Assembly (NCBI RefSeq): GCF_900114005.1
Contig: NZ_FORM01000001.1
Location: 496,001 to 560,000, forward strand
Source: Olleya namhaensis
GTDB lineage: Bacteria; Bacteroidota; Bacteroidia; Flavobacteriales; Flavobacteriaceae
Direction of reading: 5' to 3'
Length of the DNA stretch: 64,000 nucleotides
The notes under the pieces were generated by a model. The model did not search any database, had not been told where the DNA came from, and saw only the letters and a list, made by a program, of their open reading frames with translations. A program made the translations under genes and the position numbers. Below are positions 23,301-32,204 of this stretch, piece by piece (the stretch's first letter is position 1; every line of letters starts with the position of its first letter).

Positions 23301-25136
23301 ATGAAAAGCTTGCTTTGGCCTTGTGCTATTGTCTTTGCTATGTTTTCTGTTAGTTATGCTCAGGAGGCTGTTCCATTTAAGACCCAAAAGGCGTTTTATA
23401 TCTATGGAGAAGCTGTTGCTATCGGGAATAATATACTTAGTAAAGACGCTATAAAACCCTACAATGATCACCGTTTAACTAACGACGATATTGATATGGT
23501 TTACGTGGATATTGATAAAGACGATACTACTTTTTCGTCCAGTTCTGCGAGTCTGCAATTATCAGATAATCATAAAAATATTGCTTATGCTGTGCTGTAT
23601 TGGTCGGCAACTTATAGTTATAAAAAGGGAACTAGAAGGGAGGAGAATTCTCAGTTTTTCTTTCAAGGAGAACGACAGCGAAACAGAAGCGTTATAAGTA
23701 AAATAAAGCTAAAATTACCAGGTGATAATTATAAAAATATCACAGGAGAAGTCTTGTTTGATGGTGCTAAAGAGACTTCTTTTGCTTTAAATTCTCCTTA
23801 TGTTTGTTTTGCTGATGTGACTAAACATTTGCAAAACGCGAAACAGGTTAATGGCGAATATACTATTGGTAATATTAATGCAACAGAAGGGTTTGTAGCT
23901 GGAGGTAGTGCTGCTGGTTGGATGCTGTATGTGGTATATGAAACACCAACAAAAAAACCTAAATATATTACTACTTTTAATGGATTTACACATGTTGGGA
24001 GTGATCCTGTAATCATTAATTTAAAGGATTTTAAAACGCCCGAAAAAGGTAAAACTAGTACAGATATTACGTTGGCTGCGTTAGAAGGGGATTCTGCTTT
24101 AACTGATGATGAGTGCGTAATTGCCAACTCGCAACTTCAAAAAGTTTGGAAGTTAAAATCGGAAAATCGAGTACATAATAATTTTTTTAGTAGTCAGATT
24201 ACGTCTTCAAATAAAGATAATCAGCAACGATTGCCCAATAGTGACAATACTTTAGGGTTTGATATTGCTTCAGTAACTTTGCCTAATAATAAAGACGCGA
24301 TTATTACTAATAATACGGAGAAGGTTGAGCTTATTTTTAACACAAAACAAGATCGTTTTTACTTGTTTTTTACCGCTTTTCAAACCGAGATTAGTGAAGA
24401 TTATTTTAATCAAATAGAATCAAAAGCACCTTCTAATTCCGTAGTTTTCTCTTCTCATAAATCGCGTCCTATGGTGGAGGTGCAAATGGATTTAGATGCG
24501 AAGGATACTATAGCTTTAAAGAAACCTACTATAACGATACCAGAGGTTGTAACACCGCCAAAGCCAGTAGTAATACCCAATCCTAAGGTGCAATCCGTTA
24601 CAGTGGTTACGGTTAATCCTGTTACACCGTTACCAGAACAAGCTATTGTATCGGAACCATTAGTTTTGAGACAACCTGTAAAAATCATAGAAAATACGGA
24701 TAATCAAGATGTTAACAGTGTTTCGTTAGGGGTTTCTGCATCAAAAATTCAACAAGAAATGTTAGTTAGTGGGGATGTAATTATTGCTAGTAATACGTAT
24801 GTAAAAGCCTTAGAATTAGAAGATAAACCTCTAGAAACTCAGGCTTTTAAATTACTTTTAGAAAAAAACACCGCGCAAATTGAAGGTGTTAAAAAAGGGT
24901 ATTATGTTATTAATAAACTGTTTTCTATACCTAAAAATGCAATTGCTTGGCAAAATCAATTAAGAGACTCTGGGTATGCCAGCGAGATTTTAATAGACGA
25001 TCAACAAGAGTTATATTATGTATATGTGTTTCATACAGAAAACTTCTATGATGCCTATATGCAACATAAAACACTACTTAATAAAAGTCTTTTTAAAGAT
25101 AATTGGGTGTTTAAAGTAAATATGACAGAGTATTAA
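23301..25136 (+). CDS. Secreted protein with adhesin-type N-terminal region and C-terminal SPOR-like domain (paralogue 1)
   Basis: A 611-aa protein with signal peptide MKSLLWPCAIVFAMFSVSYAQ. Residues about 25-395 form a strand-rich region shared with the protein at 27779: YVDIDxDxxTFSSS, AVLYWSATYSYKKGTR, EGFVAGGSAAGWMLYVVYE, LPNSDNTLGFDIA and RFYLFFTAFQTEIS. It resembles the N-terminal modules of large surface proteins in flavobacteria (DUF3344-like; inference). A Pro/Val-rich linker (about 405-490) is unique to this copy. The C-terminal ~80 residues (GYYVINKLFSIPKNAIAWQN ... YYVYVFHTENFYDAYMQHK ... DNWVFKVNM) are SPOR-like, a fold that binds peptidoglycan. It is convergent with the DoxX gene, 1 bp apart. 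Confidence 0.65.
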   Translation: MKSLLWPCAIVFAMFSVSYAQEAVPFKTQKAFYIYGEAVAIGNNILSKDAIKPYNDHRLTNDDIDMVYVDIDKDDTTFSSSSASLQLSDNHKNIAYAVLYWSATYSYKKGTRREENSQFFFQGERQRNRSVISKIKLKLPGDNYKNITGEVLFDGAKETSFALNSPYVCFADVTKHLQNAKQVNGEYTIGNINATEGFVAGGSAAGWMLYVVYETPTKKPKYITTFNGFTHVGSDPVIINLKDFKTPEKGKTSTDITLAALEGDSALTDDECVIANSQLQKVWKLKSENRVHNNFFSSQITSSNKDNQQRLPNSDNTLGFDIASVTLPNNKDAIITNNTEKVELIFNTKQDRFYLFFTAFQTEISEDYFNQIESKAPSNSVVFSSHKSRPMVEVQMDLDAKDTIALKKPTITIPEVVTPPKPVVIPNPKVQSVTVVTVNPVTPLPEQAIVSEPLVLRQPVKIIENTDNQDVNSVSLGVSASKIQQEMLVSGDVIIASNTYVKALELEDKPLETQAFKLLLEKNTAQIEGVKKGYYVINKLFSIPKNAIAWQNQLRDSGYASEILIDDQQELYYVYVFHTENFYDAYMQHKTLLNKSLFKDNWVFKVNMTEY

Positions 25137-25137
25137 T

Positions 25138-25554
25138 CTATTTTAGTAGGTATAATGCCATTATAGTTGGAATAAAGTATATTACTATTGTTCTTGCTCC
25201 ATCGTAGTCTTTAGCAACACGTTGTCCAAATAATAGTAAAAGAAGCACTATCGCGCTTAAAATAGCCGAATAGAAGCCAAACACAGTATTACCATCTATA
25301 ATAATGGTTGCCATACCTATAAGCGCAAATAGGCCAGCTATAGTTTCTAAAGCAAATATAATCCCCACATTTAGCGGTACCATATTAGCCATAAACGTTT
25401 TTTCAAAGTGCCCTTTTAACCAAGCAATATTACCTTTCCAATCTAAGGCTTTGTCTAATCCTGATTGTAGAAATGTAATTGCCAAAAAAGCAAGTAAAAG
25501 TAACTCTGTAATGTTGTTTAAGATGTTGTCCATTGTTGTGTTTTTTTTGCTCAA
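25138..25554 (-). CDS. DoxX-like integral membrane protein
   Basis: A 138-aa protein with four hydrophobic segments (about 13-30, 55-75, 80-108, 118-137). LAITFLQSGLDKALDWKGNIAWLKGHF matches the DoxX pattern F-L-x-x-G-x-x-K near the first helix. DoxX relatives are small quinone- or thiosulfate-associated membrane proteins; no function can be assigned here. The start may be the ATG at 25554 or the one seven codons later. It is the last gene of a holB - lipid kinase - doxX run on the minus strand. Confidence 0.7.
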   Translation of the reverse strand: MSKKNTTMDNILNNITELLLLAFLAITFLQSGLDKALDWKGNIAWLKGHFEKTFMANMVPLNVGIIFALETIAGLFALIGMATIIIDGNTVFGFYSAILSAIVLLLLLFGQRVAKDYDGARTIVIYFIPTIMALYLLK

Positions 25555-25578
25555 AGGTATTAAATAATACCATGTTTT

Positions 25579-26496
25579 TTAGAGATAAAAGGTAATAGCT
25601 TGTGGTAGTATAGACGCTTTTATATTACTGGTTGCCATAGGCTCTCCGTCCGCCTGAATAAGCGGTTTTTTTGCATTAAATTCTAATGTGATATGCTTAG
25701 TTTTTAGCGTTGTAATGTTTTCGTGCTTTAAAATACTACCAGTAAATAATCCTATTATATTTTTTGCAATTTGCCATTTAGTAAAATTAGTGGCAATAGA
25801 GACGTCCAACAAACCATCATTTGGATCAGGTTGTTTTGTCAGCTGCATTCCTGATCCTGTATATCTACAAATTCCTAACTGTATCATCATACAGTTTTTA
25901 TGCGTTTTTGTTTCTGAGTCTAACGTGACTTTAGTATTAAAATACGTGAAATTAAATAGTATTTTTAATGCGCCAAAAATATAGGTTAATTTACCAAAAG
26001 ACCTGTCGTTTTTAACAAGGTCAACCACCAAACCATCAAACCCAATACCGCATAGATTTAAAAAGTAGGTTTTAGAATTATTTAGATCTAAAAAGGTTAA
26101 ACAACCAACATCTTGAGTCTTTGTATTTCCTTTAATTATAGCCTGAAGTGCACGGTGTCTATTTTTAGGAATTTTGTACGTTTTAATCCAATCATTTCCT
26201 GTACCTATAGCCAATACACCAAAGCTAATCTGATTTGGATTTATTGTCTTTTGACTAAAAACGCCATTAATAAATTTGTTTAATGTGCCATCTCCACCAA
26301 TAATTATAAAATTACGAAACCCTTTATTTAAAGCATCTTGTGTAATTTGGATGTCATGATTATTGTGATTGGTAAACTGAGATGTAATATTAAAATGTTG
26401 TGAGAGTTTGTCTTTAACGTTGTTCCAGACTTTTTTGCCTTTCCCATTTCCAGAAACAGGATTTATTATGACAAAAAAAGTTTTTTTTTCAGACAT
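25579..26496 (-). CDS. Diacylglycerol/lipid kinase family protein (YegS/DagK type)
   Basis: A 305-aa protein. FFVIINPVSGNGKGKKVWN (about 7-25) is the N-terminal P-loop-like motif, and IIIGGDGTLNKFINGV (about 63-78) is the nucleotide-binding GGDGT signature of the DAGK catalytic domain. GVLAIGTGNDWIKTY (about 92-106) supplies the third motif, and GCDG/QADGE elements lie in the C-terminal beta-sandwich. These enzymes phosphorylate diacylglycerol, sphingoid bases or similar lipids with ATP at the inner membrane. It follows holB by one base. Confidence 0.88.
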   Translation of the reverse strand: MSEKKTFFVIINPVSGNGKGKKVWNNVKDKLSQHFNITSQFTNHNNHDIQITQDALNKGFRNFIIIGGDGTLNKFINGVFSQKTINPNQISFGVLAIGTGNDWIKTYKIPKNRHRALQAIIKGNTKTQDVGCLTFLDLNNSKTYFLNLCGIGFDGLVVDLVKNDRSFGKLTYIFGALKILFNFTYFNTKVTLDSETKTHKNCMMIQLGICRYTGSGMQLTKQPDPNDGLLDVSIATNFTKWQIAKNIIGLFTGSILKHENITTLKTKHITLEFNAKKPLIQADGEPMATSNIKASILPQAITFYL

Positions 26497-26497
26497 T

Positions 26498-27652
26498 TTA
26501 ATCTTGTTTAGCGTGAAGCAAACGTGTTAGTTTTATACTTAAATCTGTAAGGATGATTTTAGAATTTCCGTTACGTTCAATATGATAAATAGCATCATTT
26601 AGCTCGTTAGAGATATCCATAATATTATTGTTGTGGATAAATGGAGCAAATTTAGAAATGTCAAAACCTTTGCTTTTGGTTTCAAAATAAACCAACTCTT
26701 CAGCACCATAATTTAATAACATGGCTTGTCTAAAAAAGTCTAAACAAAAGTTTAAAAACTGCTTTTGTGTTTCACGACCAGTTTTAGCAATGTCTTCACT
26801 CCATCCAATTAAATCATGTATAGCCGCTTTATTTCCTTTAGCTTTAAAGGCCGCACGTATCCAAAAAATAAACCATTGTTCAAATTGGTCATCTTCTGTG
26901 TCGTGATAGACTAAATCACAAGCTTTGTTGTAATTTCCGTCAGATTGATGTGCAATTTTAGTAGCAGTAGCATCATCAAGACTAAATTGTTTTTGGATCC
27001 CAGCTTTGATATCATTTTCTGCTAACGGCGGAAAATGTATAATCTGACAACGGGATCTTATGGTATTAATAATTTGTTCTTCTTCTTCAGCAATTAAAAT
27101 AAATACTGTGTTATTTGGCGGCTCTTCTATAAGCTTTAATAGTTTGTTGGCTGCTTGGGTGTTCATCTTTTCAGCCATCCAAATCAGCATAATTTTATAG
27201 CCACCTTCGTAAGATTTTAAGCTTAATGCTTTAACAATATCTAAAGCTTCGTCAACACCAATTTGTCCTTGTTTGTTATCAACACCAAGAAGTCTGTACC
27301 AATCAAATAAGTTTCCGTAAGGTTGTTCTTTTAACAACTGCCTCCATTCCGTAAGGAAATAAGAAGACACAGGATGTTTTTTTACTTTATCAGTTGTTGT
27401 TACCGGAAAGGCAAAATGCAAGTCTGGATGAGAAAAGTTTTTAAACTTAATATTGCAAGCTTCGTTTTCTCCGCTGTTTTCTCCCGCCGCATTTTTGCAC
27501 AACACATATTGCGCATAGGCAATAGCCATAGGCAGTGTTCCTGAACCTTCAGGGCCAATAAATAGTTGCGCATGAGGTATGCGACCATTGTCAGCACTTG
27601 TAGTTAAGTGTTTTTTAATATGATTTAATCCTAAAATATCACTGAAAAGCAT
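26498..27652 (-). CDS. holB: DNA polymerase III subunit delta prime-like clamp-loader ATPase
   Basis: A 384-aa AAA+ protein of the replicative clamp loader. The N-terminal IPHAQLFIGPEGSGTLPMA holds a degenerate Walker A (GPEGSGT, no Lys), as in delta prime subunits that do not hydrolyse ATP. NKLLKLIEEPPNNTVFIL and INTIRSRCQIIHF (about 165-210) carry the E-E-P-P and S-R-C sensor motif. A Cys-containing loop (LCKNAAGENSGENEACN) replaces the zinc module of other members. It is divergent from the secreted protein at 27779, and its minus-7 box lies almost at the ATG. Confidence 0.85.
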   Translation of the reverse strand: MLFSDILGLNHIKKHLTTSADNGRIPHAQLFIGPEGSGTLPMAIAYAQYVLCKNAAGENSGENEACNIKFKNFSHPDLHFAFPVTTTDKVKKHPVSSYFLTEWRQLLKEQPYGNLFDWYRLLGVDNKQGQIGVDEALDIVKALSLKSYEGGYKIMLIWMAEKMNTQAANKLLKLIEEPPNNTVFILIAEEEEQIINTIRSRCQIIHFPPLAENDIKAGIQKQFSLDDATATKIAHQSDGNYNKACDLVYHDTEDDQFEQWFIFWIRAAFKAKGNKAAIHDLIGWSEDIAKTGRETQKQFLNFCLDFFRQAMLLNYGAEELVYFETKSKGFDISKFAPFIHNNNIMDISNELNDAIYHIERNGNSKIILTDLSIKLTRLLHAKQD

Positions 27653-27656
27653 AGGG

Positions 27657-27664
27657 CAAATATA
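27657..27664 (-). promoter_or_regulatory. Putative holB promoter minus-7 box TATATTTG, near-leaderless
   Basis: Exact TAnnTTTG on the minus strand, ending only 4 nt before the holB ATG, so the transcript would start at or next to the start codon. No minus-33 match is seen. Confidence 0.45.
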
Positions 27665-27742
27665 GTTTTCTTGGTAATTAAAAACTATTTTTATTAAAGA
27701 TTGATTTTATCAGTACATATTTATAGTATGGTTGTATTTGTA

Positions 27743-27750
27743 TATATTTG
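27743..27750 (+). promoter_or_regulatory. Promoter minus-7 box TATATTTG of the 524-aa secreted protein gene
   Basis: Exact TAnnTTTG with TTTA 19 nt upstream (27720-27723), 28 nt before the ATG. Confidence 0.55.
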
Positions 27751-27778
27751 AAGAATATTCACACTTTTAATTTTTAAA

Positions 27779-29353
27779 ATGAAAAGGCTATCAGGTTTAT
27801 TATTTTGTGTAATGGGTTTAGGGCTTGTTAATGCACAAGAAACCACAGCAATAGATTCTGCGTCTATTGATGGTGTTACTTTCAAATCTCAAAACGAATT
27901 TTACATTTTTGGAGATGTTACTGTTATTGGTAATAATATTTTAAGCGAAGATGATAAAGACGCGTTTAATGATATGCAGGTCAATAACGATGACACAAAA
28001 ATGCGTTATGTAGATATTGATAACGACCCAGAAACATTTAGTTCTAGTCAAGCCACTTTATCTTTACCTGAAGATTTTAAAAAAATAGCCTACGCTGGTC
28101 TATATTGGACAGGAACGTATGCTTACGAAAAAGGAACGCGTAAAGAACAAAAAGGGAATTACATTTTTAGAGGAAATGGAGCGCGTTCGCCAATTATTAA
28201 TCAAATTAAATTTAAGTTACCAAACCAAGAGTATCAAGATATTTCTGGAGAAATAATTTATGACGGGGCAACCAATCCGACACATGCTATTAACTCGCCA
28301 TACGCTTGTTATGCAAATGTGACAAGACTTTTAAAGTCTGCCGAAAATAAATCAGGAGACTATGCTGTGGCTAACATTAAAGCAACAGAAGGTTATTTAT
28401 CTGGTGGTAGTGCAGGGGGTTGGATGTTGTATGTGATATACCAATCACCTACGGACAATCCTAAATATATTTCTACATACCATGGTTTTGCTTTAGTTAA
28501 TAAAGAAGAGCCTTTTGATATTACATTTAAAAACTTTAAATCTGTAGAGCAAGGAGACGTTAAAACTAAAGTGGTATTATCTGCTTTAGAAGGGGATGCT
28601 GCTTTGGAGGGTGATGAGTTTGCAATTGTAAAACAACGTGATGGTAGTTTTCAATCGTTGAGTAATGGGGCGCGTTTTCAGCAAAACTTCTTCAATAGTT
28701 CTATTACTAATAATAGTATGAAAAACAGAGATAGGCTGCCAAACAGCGAAAACACACTTGGTTTTGATATTGCTAAATTGGACATTCCTAACTACAATAA
28801 TGCCATAATAAACAACAATACAAGTGAGACAACACTGCGTTTTAAAACCCAATCGGACCGTTTTTATCTATATTTTACAGCCTTTCAAACGGAAATAGCA
28901 CAAAACTATTTTGATGATATTGTTCAAGAAAACAACCCTGATGCTAGTCAAACAGCATCTGTATCGCCAGAAATTGTTAGAGCACAACCAGAGTCAGACC
29001 CAAGTTTTAATACCAAAGAAAAACGTAAGCCATATCAATATCGTAAAAGAGGTTTAGGATCTAAAGCATTTAGATATTTAAAAAACAAAAAATCGACAAC
29101 AATTGCAGGTATAGAAGGCGGTTATTATGTAATAACAGGTGTATTTGCAGAGTCTATTAGAGCAGGGAAATGGACCAATAAATTAATAAAAAATGGTTTA
29201 AAAGCGACTGCTTTTATTAACCCAAAAAATAGCTGGAATTACGTTTATATTTTAAGAAGTGATACCGCAGAAGAAGCTTTTGAATTAGCAGAAGAGCTAA
29301 AAACAAATTATAGATATAGAGATACGTGGGTTTTAAAATCAAACCTAGACTAA
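27779..29353 (+). CDS. Secreted protein with adhesin-type N-terminal region and C-terminal SPOR-like domain (paralogue 2)
   Basis: A 524-aa paralogue of the protein at 23301. Signal peptide MKRLSGLLFCVMGLGLVNAQ is followed by the shared region (about 35-390): FYIFGDVTVIGNNILSEDD, YVDIDNDPETFSSSQATL, LYWTGTYAYEKGTRKE, GGSAGGWMLYVIYQ, LPNSENTLGFDIA and RFYLYFTAFQTEIA. A short basic linker leads to a SPOR-like tail (GGYYVITGVFAESIRAGKWTN ... NYVYILRSDTAEEAFELAEEL ... DTWVLKSN). The Pro-rich linker of the sister gene is missing. It is probably cotranscribed with pgk, which starts 15 nt later. Confidence 0.65.
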   Translation: MKRLSGLLFCVMGLGLVNAQETTAIDSASIDGVTFKSQNEFYIFGDVTVIGNNILSEDDKDAFNDMQVNNDDTKMRYVDIDNDPETFSSSQATLSLPEDFKKIAYAGLYWTGTYAYEKGTRKEQKGNYIFRGNGARSPIINQIKFKLPNQEYQDISGEIIYDGATNPTHAINSPYACYANVTRLLKSAENKSGDYAVANIKATEGYLSGGSAGGWMLYVIYQSPTDNPKYISTYHGFALVNKEEPFDITFKNFKSVEQGDVKTKVVLSALEGDAALEGDEFAIVKQRDGSFQSLSNGARFQQNFFNSSITNNSMKNRDRLPNSENTLGFDIAKLDIPNYNNAIINNNTSETTLRFKTQSDRFYLYFTAFQTEIAQNYFDDIVQENNPDASQTASVSPEIVRAQPESDPSFNTKEKRKPYQYRKRGLGSKAFRYLKNKKSTTIAGIEGGYYVITGVFAESIRAGKWTNKLIKNGLKATAFINPKNSWNYVYILRSDTAEEAFELAEELKTNYRYRDTWVLKSNLD

Positions 29354-29368
29354 AAACATACAAAACAG

Positions 29369-30556
29369 ATGAAAACACTAAACGACTTTAATTTTAAGAA
29401 TAAGAAAGCATTAATTCGTGTAGATTTTAACGTCCCTTTAGATGCGGATTTTAAGGTTACTGATGCGACTAGAATACAAGCTGCAAAACCAACAATTATT
29501 AAAATATTAGAAGACGGCGGAAGCTGTATTTTAATGTCTCATCTAGGAAGACCAAAAGGAGTAGAAGACCAATTTTCTTTAAAACATATTGCTAATAAAG
29601 TAGAAGATATTATTGGTGTAGAAACTCAGTTTGTATCAAATTGTATTGGTGAAGAAGCAGAGCGTGCTGCAGCCAATCTAGAACCAGGAAAAATCTTAAT
29701 TTTAGAAAATCTGCGTTTTCATGAAGAAGAAACTAAGGGTGATGTCGCTTTCGCGGAAAAATTAGCAAAACTAGGAGATATTTATGTAAATGATGCGTTT
29801 GGTACTGCTCACAGAGCACACGCTTCAACAACGGTAATTGCTCAGTTTTTTCCAGAAAAGAAATGTTTTGGTTACCTATTAGAAAAAGAAATTAAGAGTA
29901 TTGATAAAGTAATGAAAACTGGCGAAAAACCTGTTTTAGCGGTACTTGGAGGAGCAAAAGTATCTTCTAAAATTACAATTATAGAAAACATTTTAGACAA
30001 AGTAGATCACCTAATTATTGGTGGTGGTATGACCTTTACATTTATAAAAGCACAAGGCGGAAGCGTTGGAGACTCTATCTGTGAAGATGATAAAATGGAA
30101 TTAGCATTAGAGATTTTAAAGCAAGCAAAAGCTAAAAACGTACAAATACACCTTCCAGTGGATGTACTAGCAGCAAATGCCTTTAGTAACGATGCAGAAA
30201 CACAAGTTGTTGATGTAACTAAAATACCAGATGGATGGCAAGGTTTAGATGCTGGTCCAAAATCTATAGCAATGTTTCACGATGTTGTATTACAGTGCAA
30301 AACAATACTTTGGAATGGACCTTTAGGTGTCTTTGAAATGGAAAGTTTTGCAAAGGGTACAATAGCGTTAGGAGACGCCATAGCAGAAGCAACTAAAAAT
30401 GGAGCTTTTTCTCTTGTTGGTGGTGGTGACTCTGTCGCAGCAGTAAAACAATTTGGATTTGAAGACAAAGTAAGCTACGTTAGTACCGGAGGTGGTGCAA
30501 TGTTAGAAAGCTTAGAAGGGAAGACACTTCCTGGTATTGCTGCTATTTTAAAATAA
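29369..30556 (+). CDS. pgk: Phosphoglycerate kinase
   Basis: A 395-aa glycolytic enzyme transferring phosphate from 1,3-bisphosphoglycerate to [12 protein letters not shown] near residue 17 and [10 protein letters not shown] near residue 55 bind the phosphoglycerate; [14 protein letters not shown] (about 150) and the nucleotide-binding [13 protein letters not shown] and [11 protein letters not shown] segments are intact. It follows the SPOR-domain gene by 15 nt and has no clear promoter of its own, which is unusual for a core glycolytic gene. Confidence 0.96.
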   Translation: MKTLNDFNFKNKKALIRVDFNVPLDADFKVTDATRIQAAKPTIIKILEDGGSCILMSHLGRPKGVEDQFSLKHIANKVEDIIGVETQFVSNCIGEEAERAAANLEPGKILILENLRFHEEETKGDVAFAEKLAKLGDIYVNDAFGTAHRAHASTTVIAQFFPEKKCFGYLLEKEIKSIDKVMKTGEKPVLAVLGGAKVSSKITIIENILDKVDHLIIGGGMTFTFIKAQGGSVGDSICEDDKMELALEILKQAKAKNVQIHLPVDVLAANAFSNDAETQVVDVTKIPDGWQGLDAGPKSIAMFHDVVLQCKTILWNGPLGVFEMESFAKGTIALGDAIAEATKNGAFSLVGGGDSVAAVKQFGFEDKVSYVSTGGGAMLESLEGKTLPGIAAILK

Positions 30557-30594
30557 TAGAGCACTTTTAATCGTTATGCAATAAATAAAAGTAC

Positions 30595-32181
30595 ATGCAT
30601 CAAGTAAAAATATATAGTGCTTTCTTTTTACTGTTTTTGGGAATTAATTTTGGTTTTGCCCAAGATACAATCCAACAAAGCAGATTAAGACAGGACCAAT
30701 TACAAGAAGGAGAAGACTACGTTATTGATACAATAATTGACGGTCAAGCCTATTTTAAAAAATCTATAAAATCTATTGAGGTTTTAGAGTTACCTAAAGT
30801 GCTTCAGGACCATGAGTTTGCTGCAGATATAGATAAAAAATGGTTAGAAGAATTGTATAGTAATACATTGTTTGATACTATTTATAGAGACGTTTCTGGA
30901 TTAAAATATGACGCAGTTTACTATCCTGAGTTAACAACAGATACTTTAAAAGCAAGATTACAGCGCTTAAATGCTAGAACACCTTTTAATGTAGAATATA
31001 ACCCAGGTTTAGAAAGTGTTATTAAGTCGTTTTTAAAAAATCGTCATCATTCTTTTGAACGTTTAATGGGATTAAGTAATTACTACTTTCCAATGTTTGA
31101 ACGTGAGTTGGATAACTACGATATTCCGTTAGAGATGAAGTATCTAGCGATAGTAGAATCTGCTTTAAAACCTCGTGCCCGCTCTAGAGTTGGTGCAACA
31201 GGATTATGGCAATTTATGTTTGCAACCGGAAAAGAGTATGGTTTAGATGTAAGTAGTTATGTGGATGAGCGTAGTGATCCAATTAAAGCAACAATTGCGG
31301 CGTCTAAATACTTATCTAAATTGTATAAATTATTTGGTGATTGGGATTTAGCTTTGGCAGCTTATAACTCAGGACCAGGTAATGTTAGTAAAGCAATACG
31401 ACGTTCTGGAGGCTATCAAAATTATTGGAATATTAGGCCAAATCTTCCACGTGAAACAGCAGGTTATGTACCCGCGTTTTTGGCAACAATGTATATTTTT
31501 GAATATGCTAAGGAGCATGGATTTGTGCAACATAGACCGGAGTTTCATTTGATAGAAACAGATACCATCCATGTCAAGCAAATGATAACCTTAGATCAGG
31601 TGTCGGAATATACAGGTGTGGAGATTGAAACGCTTCAGTTTTTAAATCCGGCTTATAAGTTGGATGTTATTCCTTTTATAGAAGGTAAGAACTACACATT
31701 ACGCTTACCAAGGACTATTATTGGAGCGTTTGTAAATAACGAAGAGCAGTTGTATGCACATGCTAAAGCAGAATTTGATAAGCGTGAAAAACCGCTACCT
31801 CAATTTCAAGATTCTGATTCTAAAACTAGATACAGAGTACAACAAGGGGATTACTTAGGAAAAATTGCCCGAAAATTTGGAGTTAGAGTTAGTCAAATTA
31901 AACAATGGAACGGTTTAAGAAATAATAATCTAAAAATTGGACAACGATTAACTATCTATCCTAGAAATGGGGTGCCTGTAAATCGTGCTAAAGCTTCAGC
32001 TACAGCTAAAAAAAGAGTAATACCAGCTAACGCAAAAACGTATACAGTGCAACAAGGAGATAGTCTATGGAGTATTTCACAAAAGTTTTCTGGAGTTTCG
32101 GTTCAAAATATTAAAGATTGGAATGATATTAGTGGTAATAAATTAAAACCAGGAATGAAACTATTAGTTTCAAAAGGATAA
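30595..32181 (+). CDS. mltD: MltD-like lytic transglycosylase with two LysM domains
   Basis: A 528-aa exported peptidoglycan-cleaving enzyme with signal peptide MHQVKIYSAFFLLFLGINFGFAQ. The SLT domain (about 165-300) carries the catalytic Glu188 in AIVESALKPRARSRVGATGLWQFM, plus AYNSGPGNV and RETAGYVPAFLA. Two LysM domains at the C-terminus (about 420-463 and 482-526; YRVQQGDYLGKIARKFG and YTVQQGDSLWSISQKFS) bind glycan. This is the MltD arrangement. The codons for LPRETAGY contain a near-perfect parS sequence (31444-31457). Confidence 0.9.
   Translation: MHQVKIYSAFFLLFLGINFGFAQDTIQQSRLRQDQLQEGEDYVIDTIIDGQAYFKKSIKSIEVLELPKVLQDHEFAADIDKKWLEELYSNTLFDTIYRDVSGLKYDAVYYPELTTDTLKARLQRLNARTPFNVEYNPGLESVIKSFLKNRHHSFERLMGLSNYYFPMFERELDNYDIPLEMKYLAIVESALKPRARSRVGATGLWQFMFATGKEYGLDVSSYVDERSDPIKATIAASKYLSKLYKLFGDWDLALAAYNSGPGNVSKAIRRSGGYQNYWNIRPNLPRETAGYVPAFLATMYIFEYAKEHGFVQHRPEFHLIETDTIHVKQMITLDQVSEYTGVEIETLQFLNPAYKLDVIPFIEGKNYTLRLPRTIIGAFVNNEEQLYAHAKAEFDKREKPLPQFQDSDSKTRYRVQQGDYLGKIARKFGVRVSQIKQWNGLRNNNLKIGQRLTIYPRNGVPVNRAKASATAKKRVIPANAKTYTVQQGDSLWSISQKFSGVSVQNIKDWNDISGNKLKPGMKLLVSKG
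31444..31457. other. Candidate parS site inside mltD (one mismatch)
   Basis: CTTCCACGTGAAAC differs from the parS consensus GTTnCACGTGAAAC only at the first base. It is in codons for a conserved peptide (LPRET), so it might be coincidental, but it lies 10 kb from the two perfect sites. Confidence 0.4.
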
Positions 32182-32204
32182 TTGATCTCTAAAACAGTAT
32201 AGAA

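Noticed and set aside
26632-26640. Second perfect DnaA-box match TTATCCACA (minus strand) inside holB
   Set aside because: It is isolated in coding sequence with no AT-rich repeats or iterons around it; a nonamer of this composition is expected about once by chance in 64 kb.
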